64,000 nt of DNA. It comes from Megaera sp965229545 (GTDB taxonomy: Bacteria; Pseudomonadota; Alphaproteobacteria; Rickettsiales; Rickettsiaceae). The stretch covers positions 186,001-250,000 of the forward strand of contig OZ245887.1 in assembly GCA_965229545.1 (NCBI GenBank), given 5' to 3'. The notes beneath the pieces are model-generated. The model saw only the letters and a program-made list of their open reading frames with translations, searched no databases and was not told the origin of the DNA. This document shows positions 56,887 through 64,000 of the stretch, piece after piece. Position numbers and translations under genes: made by a program. Position 1 is the first letter of the stretch. Each line of letters starts with the position of its first letter.

Positions 56887-58395
56887 TTAAGCATTAGCCT
56901 TAATATTCTTCACTTTGCCGCCTTCAATATTAGGAATAGAGTACTGATCCAGTTTATTTTTTAAAATATTGGATATAGCCTCATAAGTATAATTATCATA
57001 AGACACAGCTCGCAAACATGCAGCTTCTAGTCTGTCATTACCGTGTGTCTGCGATAATCTTAAAATACCTTGAACTTTACGTAGTGATATTCTACCGCCT
57101 GATGCAAGAATTCTGCTTATTACCTGGTATGTAGAATTATCTATGCCTTTAGCACAACTTAAACATTTCTCAGGATTATTCTCTAAATAATATAAAGCAG
57201 ATTTTGGGTAATCTTTTTCGTCGGTAATCCATTGACCTTTATTATAATTCCTCGGATGGGTTTTTATGATCTGGTGTTTATAATAGGCTGTAACGGTCTT
57301 TAGCCCAATACGAATACTAACCTCTTCCCCGATATATTTTGTTGGCACCGAATAAAAATTACCTTTGACCATAAAATGGTGATCTTTTTGTACTGTGCAG
57401 GTAGTCCAAATCGGCATATCAAAAATACCTGACGGTATAGGAAGTAAACATTCCTTTTCTTCCAATAAAAATGTATCAATTGGCTTTGATCCTGTTGTAG
57501 TACATATTCTATGTGATATTTCATTTTTACACCACTTGATCGCTTCAATATTAGCCTCTATAATATTGCTATATGATTTACCGGCTATAAGTTGTTCTCT
57601 AACTATCCTAATAGAGCGCTCCACTTTGCCTTTATGCTCCGGCTTAAAAACTTTAGTTGGATCTATTGTAAAACCATAAAACCTTGATAATTCTGAATAA
57701 GTCTCATTTAAAGTATGGTCATAAATATCAGGTTTAATGACCCCGGCTTTTAAATTATCCAATATTACTCTACTGGGTACACCACCAAAAAAGTTGAAAG
57801 CATTTACATGGAGCTGAGCCCAACTAACTTGGTCCTGTGAAAAAGCAAACTCTACGTAACGATAACGACTATGGGACAGAGTCATTACAAAAGCATAAAG
57901 TTTTCTATTTTTACCATTAACATCCTGAATCTTGCCAATATAACCAAAATCTACCTGAGCTTCTTGACCCGGTTCAGTCTTTATATGAATAGTACTCTTG
58001 GGTAGCTTAGGAAAAGCTTTTTGAATATATCGGTTAATACTCCGATTACTTACTTTCACACCTTCTGATAATAGTAAACGCCGAATTTGGGTGTGGGTTA
58101 TACTTCTTTGTTTTAGCCAGTTCCCTATTGCCTCATTATATTCTGCAAGCATTATCATCGCAGATGCTTTCTGTATAGGTTCGTTCTTATATAATTTTTC
58201 TTCAACCTTGATTGCTATCCTGTTTAATTCAGAATCACTAGCTAAAATACTGAGATTTTCTTGTCTTGCTAACTCAATATATTTTCTTATTGTATCCCTC
58301 GATAGATCAAATGATCTGGCTATCTGTCTTTGGCTGTTACCTTTGATGTGCTGGTACAGCACTTCTCTAATTGTTGACATACTATATTTCCTCAT
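56887..58395 (-). CDS. istA: IS21 transposase IstA, intact
   Basis: 502-residue transposase with an N-terminal helix-turn-helix (HIKGNSQRQIARSFDLSRDT), the catalytic Asp residues in GQEAQVDFGYI and RVILDNLKAGV, and the Glu in HKGKVERSIR. The A-run near 57388-57392 (minus strand) has five A; the left copy has four and is frameshifted. Full-length for the family and probably active. Confidence 0.95.
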   Translation of the reverse strand: MRKYSMSTIREVLYQHIKGNSQRQIARSFDLSRDTIRKYIELARQENLSILASDSELNRIAIKVEEKLYKNEPIQKASAMIMLAEYNEAIGNWLKQRSITHTQIRRLLLSEGVKVSNRSINRYIQKAFPKLPKSTIHIKTEPGQEAQVDFGYIGKIQDVNGKNRKLYAFVMTLSHSRYRYVEFAFSQDQVSWAQLHVNAFNFFGGVPSRVILDNLKAGVIKPDIYDHTLNETYSELSRFYGFTIDPTKVFKPEHKGKVERSIRIVREQLIAGKSYSNIIEANIEAIKWCKNEISHRICTTTGSKPIDTFLLEEKECLLPIPSGIFDMPIWTTCTVQKDHHFMVKGNFYSVPTKYIGEEVSIRIGLKTVTAYYKHQIIKTHPRNYNKGQWITDEKDYPKSALYYLENNPEKCLSCAKGIDNSTYQVISRILASGGRISLRKVQGILRLSQTHGNDRLEAACLRAVSYDNYTYEAISNILKNKLDQYSIPNIEGGKVKNIKANA

Positions 58396-58521
58396 TCAAT
58401 TTAATTTAAACTCTAATTTAGTTAACAAATAAATTAACTAAATTAGCATTGTTCTTTTCTTTTGAAAGTGGACTTCTCTCACCTGGCGCAGGGGTGGACT
58501 AGTATACCCTGGCGCACAACA

Positions 58522-58703
58522 ACAGTAATAGAATTAGCAACTATTATTGATGTCATCACGTATTCGTGTGGAATTCCTTTTATAGTATTAAGGAAAACTT
58601 CAGTGCCAGTTATTAAGTCTTTCGCTATTTCTACTTGCTCTTTAAGGTTTTTTTCTAAAGCAATTTTTTCTTTCTTTTTAGAATCTTCTTCTTTCTTAGC
58701 CAT
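58522..58703 (-). pseudogene. small gene cut by IS21
   Basis: From the ATG at 58703: AKKEEDSKKKEKIALEKNL, then EQVEIAKDLITGTEV and IPHEYVMTSIIVANSITV, running into the IS21 end at 58521. A Lys-rich start and a helical tail; no family recognised. Left of the IS, the minus strand could continue V-QVRVNY and stop in the same frame, which would give a protein of about 67 residues, but no target duplication confirms it. Confidence 0.45.
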
Positions 58704-58851
58704 AAACTTTCTAATTCATGAAGTACTTACTCACTTTTAAATCGGAAAATAAAGGCAATAAAATGTTTTGTCAATTATAAAATTCAACTTTAAGATAAAA
58801 TATATTAAGTTTTATAATCTAAAATTTAATATATAAATTAAGCTCCAATTT

Positions 58852-60976
58852 TTATTCACTTTTTATCAGTTCCTGGTTATTTCTGGCAAATAAGGTAATT
58901 TGAAAATCAATAAAATTATTTATTTTAAGCGATTTTACACGATTATTCGCTTGTAGTAAAATTTTTAAATCTCTGGCAAGATCTGCAAAAAAGAAAACAG
59001 GTTCACCGCTCTGTTTAGTACCTAGGATTTCCCCTCCGCCTCTTAGAACCAGGTCCTGTTCCGCGATATAAAAACCGTCATTACTTTCTCGCATGATTTT
59101 AAGCCTTTCCCTAGCAAATTTGGATAATTTTTTTGGATTTATACATAAGTAAACAATAAGATTGTTTGCTTCCTCGCCCTACTCTGCCCCTTAGTTGATG
59201 AAGTTGGGCAAGACCAAATTTTTCGGCATTTTCGATAATAATCAAATTGCTGTCAGGTACATCAATACCTACTTCAATAACAGTTGTTGCAACCAAGATT
59301 CGAACTTTACCGTTTTTAAATTCCTGCATTACCTGATCCTTAAGTGCGGCTTTCATTTTTCCGTGAAGAGCATAGCAACCTGGTTTGGATATGCCTTATC
59401 TAATTCAATAAATCTGGTATTTACATCAGAAAATAAAGAAAGGTTTGAATTTTCTTCTTCAGAAAAAGCTGTTTTTAATATTTCATCTGATTGATCGATT
59501 AAAGGGCATACCCAATAAATTTTCTCTCCTATTTGTAATTTTTTATTTAGCGAAGTAATCACTTCAGATTTTTTTTCACTAGAAATTGCTGAAGTAATTA
59601 TAGGTAAGCGGTTACGGGGTTTAGTTTTAAGCTGCGAGACACTCATATCTCCGAACATCGTTAAAGTTAAGCTGCGTGGGATAGGGGTAGCTGTCATAAC
59701 AAGGACATCAGGACGAGAGGCTTTTTTAATTAATTCTAATCTTTGCTCAACACCAAATCTATGCTGCTCATCAATAATAATATATCCTAAATCCTTAAAT
59801 TCTACGCCTTTTTGAAATAAAGCATGAGTGCCAATTAATATATCAATATTACCGTCAGCTAAATCTTTTTTTATTGTATTTGTTGTTTTGGAGAAGTTTT
59901 ACCTGTTAGTAACTCCACTTTAATATTGGTGTTCTCTAGAGCGTTACAGAAAAATTGATAGTGCTGAGCACTTAACAAGTCTGTGGGAGCCATTAATACT
60001 GTTTGCGTACCTGAATTTACGACATTTAACATTGTCAGAAGGGCCACTAGTGTTTTGCCAGAACCCACGTCTCCTTGCAGCATACGCATCATTTGTATAT
60101 CAGCTAATTGGTCAGCTTCTATCTCCTTAATTGCCTTTAATTGACCTTCGGTTAATTCAAAACCAAGCTTTTCTATAACTAATTTATGTAACTCATGGTT
60201 TGAAGGAAATGACCTACCATGTCTCTTTTGTTCCTCGGTTTTAATTTTTACTAATGAAGCCTGATTGGCAAACAATTCTTTCTCTGCTAGTTTTTGTATA
60301 TTCAAACTTATATTTCTTTCAATATCATAATTTGTTCCAGAATAGCCAATTAGGTGTAAATTTTTGATTTCGCTGAGTAACTCGTCGATATATTTTTTTT
60401 CTTCCAGTTGCTGCTGAGAAAAAAAATTTCTAGTATTAATAGCATTTTCTAGAATGCTAATAGCTTCCCTGATATAACCGTATAGTTGCTTGTTAATGAT
60501 ACCGTAAGTAAGTGGATAAACAGGGGCATTACAGGTGTAGTTAAATTTTGTCTGAATATAAATTCCGGATGGCTTATTTGCAGAGAACGGTCAAAAATTT
60601 CTACTTTACCAGTAATGATATATTCCTGACCGATTCTTAATTTGCTAAAAATGAATGGGTGAATTTTACTAAAAAAAAACAGAATAATAGTGCCTGTAGT
60701 ATTAGAAACCTTAATTTTAAGTGGGGATCGTTTTGAAGAGGGACGAAGTACATCATCTATTGTTACTTCTGTTTGAATTAGCTCACCATTTTTTACTTTT
60801 GTTAGATCTGGATTTATTCTAATAAGGTTATAAGTAATCGGTTTGTAAAAAAGCAAATCTCTTAAGTTAACAATTTTTAGACGCCCTAAAGCTTTTTGAG
60901 CCGGTTCTGATATGTGCAATAATAATTTAACCGGCTGAAAAATATATCGTACATATTTAAATTTTGTTAATACCAT
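58852..60976 (-). pseudogene. recG: ATP-dependent DNA helicase RecG, four frameshifts
   Basis: RecG reverses stalled forks and processes Holliday junctions; normally about 690-710 residues, and the region is 2125 bases. Blocks in order: wedge domain (KVKNGELIQTEVTIDDVLRP), a frameshift near 60520, SLNIQKLAEKELFANQASL, FELTEGQLKAIKEI and MLQGDVGSGKTLVAL (Walker A), a frameshift near 59888, DEQH-box region and MTATPIPRSLTLTMFGDM, a frameshift near 59367, KMKAALKDQVMQEFKNG, VEVGIDVPDSNLI and QLRGRVGRGSKQSYC, a frameshift in a run of seven A near 59135, and ERLKIMRESNDGFYIAEQDL to the stop at 58852. No single product longer than 175 residues. Confidence 0.85.
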
Positions 60977-61093
60977 TAGAAAATTAGAGTTTTATGCAAT
61001 GTTTAAAGGTAAAACTGATAATATAACTTTTACTTTCTTAGTTAAGTAAGAAAGTGTTTTTAGGCGTTATTCTAGTTTAATTATCGGGAAAAC

Positions 61094-61132
61094 AAAAAGG
61101 AGATTACTTCTATAAAAAGCAATCTCCTTTTT
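61094..61132 (-). terminator. terminator of groESL
   Basis: A 12-bp stem (AAAAAGGAGATT at 61094-61105 with AATCTCCTTTTT at 61121-61132), followed on the minus strand by TTTTTGTTTT. It lies about 40 bases after the groEL stop and also works in the other direction. Confidence 0.85.
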
Positions 61133-61172
61133 GTTTTTGTTTTATTATTAAGAATAAGTTGGATAAATGCGG

Positions 61173-62822
61173 CTAGAAGCCCATTCCGCCCATACCACCC
61201 ATTCCGCCCATACCACCACCAGCTGCTGGCGCATCCTCTTTATTAGTAGGGTCAGCAGTAATGATAGATTCGGTAGTAATGATTAACGAAGCAACAGAGG
61301 CAGCATCTTGCAAAGCTGTTCTAACTACTTTGGTAGGGTCGATAATACCAGCTTTGAACATATCAACATATTCCATATCTTGGGCATTAAAACCAAAAGT
61401 AGTTGATTTGCTGTCAGTTAGTTTGCCAGCAACAATAGCTCCGTCTACTCCTGAATTTTCAGCAATTTGTCTTGCGGGTGCCTGGAGAGCTTTTTTAACT
61501 ATGTTTATACCAGCTTGTTGATCGTCGTTAGCTCCTTTTAAATCATCCAACGCCCTAGCAGCATAGAATAAAGTAACTCCACCACCAGGAACTATACCTT
61601 CTTCTACGGCAGCTCTAGTTGCGTGAAGAGCATCATCAACACGATCTTTTCTTTCTTTAACTTCAATTTCAGTAGCACCTCCTACTTTAAGAACTGCAAC
61701 GCCACCAACAAGTTTTGCTAATCTTTCTTGGAGTTTTTCTTTATCATAATCAGAAGTTGTATCTTCTATTTGTTTACGGATCTGTGCGCATCTTGATTCA
61801 ATATCTAGCTTAGAACCTGCACCTTCAACAATGACAGTGTCTTCTTTAGAAATTTTGACTTTTTTAGCACTACCTAACATTGAAAGAGTTACATTATCAA
61901 GTTTCATGCCAAGGTCGTCACTGATTAACTGTCCATTAGTTAGAACTGCAATATCTTCAAGCATAGATTTTCTTCTATCCCCAAACCCAGGAGCTTTTAC
62001 TGCAGCTACTTTTAGCCCACCACGAAGTTTGTTAACGACTAATGCTGCAAGTGCTTCACCTTCCACATCCTCAGCAATAATCAATAATGGTCTGGAAGAC
62101 TGAACAACAGCTTCAAGAACAGGTAACATTGGCTGCAAGGAAGAAAGTTTTTTCTCGAAAATAAGGATGTAAGGATTATCAAGCTCAACCATCATCTTTT
62201 CAGAATTTGTTACAAAGTATGGAGAGAGATACCCCCTATCAAACATCATACCTTCTACTACATCCACTTCAAAACCAAAATTCTTAGCTTCTTCTACAGT
62301 TATAACACCTTCTTTACCGACTTTTTTCATAGCAAGGGCTATCTGCTCACCTATTTCTTTATCTCCATTAGCAGAAATAGTTCCCACTTGTGCTATTTCC
62401 TCGTGGCTACTGATAGGTTTACTGGATTTTTTAATTGATTCAAGCACTTCTTCAACTGCAATATCAATACCCCTTTTAAGGTCAATCGGGTTAAATCCTG
62501 CAGCTACTGCTTTGTTACCTTCTTTAACTATCGCCTGTGTTAGGATAGTAGCTGTTGTTGTACCATCACCTGCTACGTCTGCTGTTTTACTTGCAACAGA
62601 TTTTACTAATTGCGCACCTAAATTCTGTTCGGGATCCTTTAATTCAATAGCTTTAGCAACCGTAACGCCGTCTTTTGTTACCCTTGGCGCACCAAAAGAC
62701 TGTTCTATTGCAACATGACGTCCTTTTGGTCCTAAAGTGACCTTAACTGCGTTCGCTAGAAAATCTACTCCTTTGATCATTTCTTCACGAGCTTTTGTAC
62801 CGTATTTTATTTGTTTAGCCAT
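61173..62822 (-). CDS. groEL: chaperonin GroEL (Hsp60)
   Basis: 549-residue subunit of the 60 kDa chaperonin. VTLGPKGRHVAIEQSFG, DGTTTATILTQAI (ATP binding), the FDRGYLSPYFVTNSEKM apical region and the C-terminal GGMGGM repeats ending in GF are all present. Follows groES with a 28-base gap. The sequence is Rickettsia-like but clearly diverged from the well-known spotted-fever species. Intact; a good marker for placing the organism. Confidence 0.98.
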   Translation of the reverse strand: MAKQIKYGTKAREEMIKGVDFLANAVKVTLGPKGRHVAIEQSFGAPRVTKDGVTVAKAIELKDPEQNLGAQLVKSVASKTADVAGDGTTTATILTQAIVKEGNKAVAAGFNPIDLKRGIDIAVEEVLESIKKSSKPISSHEEIAQVGTISANGDKEIGEQIALAMKKVGKEGVITVEEAKNFGFEVDVVEGMMFDRGYLSPYFVTNSEKMMVELDNPYILIFEKKLSSLQPMLPVLEAVVQSSRPLLIIAEDVEGEALAALVVNKLRGGLKVAAVKAPGFGDRRKSMLEDIAVLTNGQLISDDLGMKLDNVTLSMLGSAKKVKISKEDTVIVEGAGSKLDIESRCAQIRKQIEDTTSDYDKEKLQERLAKLVGGVAVLKVGGATEIEVKERKDRVDDALHATRAAVEEGIVPGGGVTLFYAARALDDLKGANDDQQAGINIVKKALQAPARQIAENSGVDGAIVAGKLTDSKSTTFGFNAQDMEYVDMFKAGIIDPTKVVRTALQDAASVASLIITTESIITADPTNKEDAPAAGGGMGGMGGMGGMGF

Positions 62823-62850
62823 AATATATTACTCCTTGTAAATTAGTTAC

Positions 62851-63150
62851 TTAATTTATTATTCCCATAATGTCAGATTCTTTCATGATAATGAATTCCT
62901 GTCCATTCACTTTGACTTCGGTCCCACCCCATTTACCATAAAGTACTTTATCTCCTACTTTTACATCAAGAGGAATAATATTACCGTCTTTGTCCTTAGC
63001 TCCTTTACCAACTGCAATAACCTTTCCCTGCATAGGTTTTTCTTTCGCAGTATCAGGAATAATTATACCTCCAAGAGTTTTCTCTTCTTGATCCATAGGT
63101 TTAATCGCAACACGATCATGCAATGGTGTAAAATTCATTTTGAACCTCAT
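62851..63150 (-). CDS. groES: co-chaperonin GroES (Hsp10)
   Basis: 99-residue lid of GroEL: FTPLHDRVAIKPMDQEEKT with the mobile loop LGGIIIPDTAKEKP, and KVLYGKWGGTEV. First gene of the groESL operon, with a possible sigma32 promoter upstream. Confidence 0.97.
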   Translation of the reverse strand: MRFKMNFTPLHDRVAIKPMDQEEKTLGGIIIPDTAKEKPMQGKVIAVGKGAKDKDGNIIPLDVKVGDKVLYGKWGGTEVKVNGQEFIIMKESDIMGIIN

Positions 63151-63205
63151 TAATTTAAGTTAACCAAAACCGCTTAGCTTTAGCTGACACTAAGCTTGTG
63201 CTGTT

Positions 63206-63234
63206 TATATATGCTTTAAAGATAATAGTTCAAG
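63206..63234 (-). promoter_or_regulatory. putative sigma32 heat-shock promoter of groESL
   Basis: On the minus strand CTTGAAC (63234-63228) and CATATATA (63213-63206) with a 14-base spacer, close to the heat-shock consensus CTTGAAA and CCCCATNT. It ends about 55 bases upstream of the groES ATG. No CIRCE inverted repeat was seen. Confidence 0.45.
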
Positions 63235-63254
63235 TACTTGTAAAAAATTATTTT

Positions 63255-64000
63255 TTAAAATAATTTTTCATACTCAGTTTTGTAAAATTCAAGTACTTGG
63301 TCTAGTACCAATGATTTACTATATTTTGCCCTGATTGACTGCAAGTAATATCTGATCTTTAGTTTTTGCGATACCATTTCTAAGCAAAGGTTTTGTAACA
63401 ATTCTGAGATAATGGTTTGACAAATCTCAGGGTGATTACTAGCAAAATTATAGGTGGCTCGTAAATTATTGTAAGACTCAAAATTTTTGTCCAGTTGGGC
63501 AGCCCTTCTTTGCTTCAAAGATAATATATTGTTAACAAAAACAAAATTGCTATATTTAGCACATCTAAGCGACATTGACATAGTTTGGGAGTAGAGGCTG
63601 CTGTCGGCCTTATCGGCTTTTTCAAGTAAGTTTCTAGCGACTAAACTCCCAGCCCCACCAATATTCCTTAAGGGTTTAATTTTGTTTAAAAAAATTTGGG
63701 TTATCGGCGCTTGGATTAATCTCGGTTGAGTAGATAATTTTTCAGGAAAAGTTGTTACATTTTCTACTTCCTCCACCTTTACACAAGCAACTTCTGTTCC
63801 AAATTTCTTACACGAATCGATCATTACCATAGTTGATTCGGGATGTAAAATCTCATCACCTTCTACAAAATGAACATAATCTCCTGTAGCTAGATTTATA
63901 GCCTTATTTATACTTATTGCCGGCCCTTGGGTTTGCTGGGTAATAATTATTGTTCTTGGTAAATCGTTAACGGCGAATTTGACGGTAGTTAAAGATTTAT
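63255..64000 (-). CDS. family 2 glycosyltransferase-like protein (5' end outside window)
   Basis: C-terminal part of a GT-A fold transferase. The edge reads ITQQTQGPAISINKAINLAT, then GDYVHFVEGDEILHPEST: the ITQxNxG / NxxxxxAxGxYI.F.D.DD pattern of family GT2, here with EGDE in place of the usual DDDD. The long tail to the stop at 63255 is mostly helical (LYSQTMSMSLRCAKYSNF). Substrate is unknown; surface polysaccharide or lipooligosaccharide assembly is likely. Start lies beyond 64000. Confidence 0.7.
   Translation of the reverse strand, partial: KSLTTVKFAVNDLPRTIIITQQTQGPAISINKAINLATGDYVHFVEGDEILHPESTMVMIDSCKKFGTEVACVKVEEVENVTTFPEKLSTQPRLIQAPITQIFLNKIKPLRNIGGAGSLVARNLLEKADKADSSLYSQTMSMSLRCAKYSNFVFVNNILSLKQRRAAQLDKNFESYNNLRATYNFASNHPEICQTIISELLQNLCLEMVSQKLKIRYYLQSIRAKYSKSLVLDQVLEFYKTEYEKLF

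Larger units (their letters stand above)
56032..58521 (-). mobile_element. IS21-family element, complete
   Basis: About 2490 bases from TGTTGTGCGCC (56032) to GGCGCACAACA (58521), with repeated TGGCGCA boxes at both ends as in IS21 terminal repeats. Carries istA and istB on the minus strand. No clear target duplication at the flanks. It lies between rlmH and a short open frame that it probably interrupts. Confidence 0.92.

Noticed and set aside
1..64000. CRISPR array, prophage, secretion or toxin-antitoxin cluster
   Set aside because: No spaced direct repeats, no cas, phage structural, virB/tra or paired toxin-antitoxin genes were recognised on either strand.

Overview
The window comes from an AT-rich genome of the family Rickettsiaceae (Alphaproteobacteria, obligate intracellular). 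Pointers are an ATP/ADP translocase (tlc), a 17 kDa common-antigen lipoprotein, a gatCAB operon, a Rickettsia-like GroEL, long non-coding remnants and a heavy load of insertion sequences and pseudogenes. The genus cannot be fixed from the sequence alone; it is more diverged and more IS-rich than typical tick-borne Rickettsia, and resembles IS-expanded symbiont lineages (inference).

Layout: 1-1.8 kb, end of an IS21-type element inserted in an IS630 remnant. 1.8-6.2 kb, HAD-like pseudogene, znuBC, 17 kDa antigen, fieF, tadA. 6.3-7.7 kb, a small complex I accessory gene split by IS630 copy 1. 7.8-10.4 kb, xseB, a PuuD-like amidotransferase, hemB, sco. 10.5-12.4 kb, IS256 copy A and a MazG-like pseudogene. 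12.4-18.2 kb, gatCAB, bamE, rpmF-fabH-ihfA-merR. 18.2-21.9 kb, nested IS256/IS630 block. 22.2-28.8 kb, tlc, tamA-mlaF-mlaE, alr-coaD. 28.9-39.2 kb, a degraded zone: GNAT pseudogene with a truncated group II intron, IS630 copy 3, broken parA, addB broken by an antisense group II intron and IS256 copy D, and a decayed HExxH protein gene. 39.4-48.6 kb, PAP2 phosphatase, frameshifted ruvC, RND efflux pair, tolQRAB. 48.6-55.9 kb, broken phaZ and two small pseudogenes, then hpf, ldcA, hemC, IS630 copy 4, ABC exporter stump, rlmH. 56-58.5 kb, complete IS21-type element. 58.5-64 kb, truncated gene, broken recG, groES-groEL, glycosyltransferase.

The intact genes are housekeeping or host-adaptation functions: envelope building (Tol, BamE, TamA, Mla), haem synthesis (hemB, hemC), cytochrome oxidase assembly (sco), translation (gatCAB, rpmF, tadA, rlmH, hpf), metal handling (znuBC, fieF), ATP import (tlc) and chaperones. 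Broken genes are accessory or repair functions, notably addB, ruvC and recG, three recombination genes in one window.

Mobile DNA: IS630 family (four full-length copies, transposase on the minus strand in all four, two with intact transposases, plus three remnants); IS256 family (three full-length, one split and one terminal fragment, all with shared inactivating lesions where comparable); IS21 family (one complete and one partial, inverted to each other); two different group II introns. No tRNA, rRNA or CRISPR array was seen. I found no convincing new multi-gene system; the most informative features are the IS and intron insertions whose empty sites can be rebuilt, and the shared lesions of the IS256 family.
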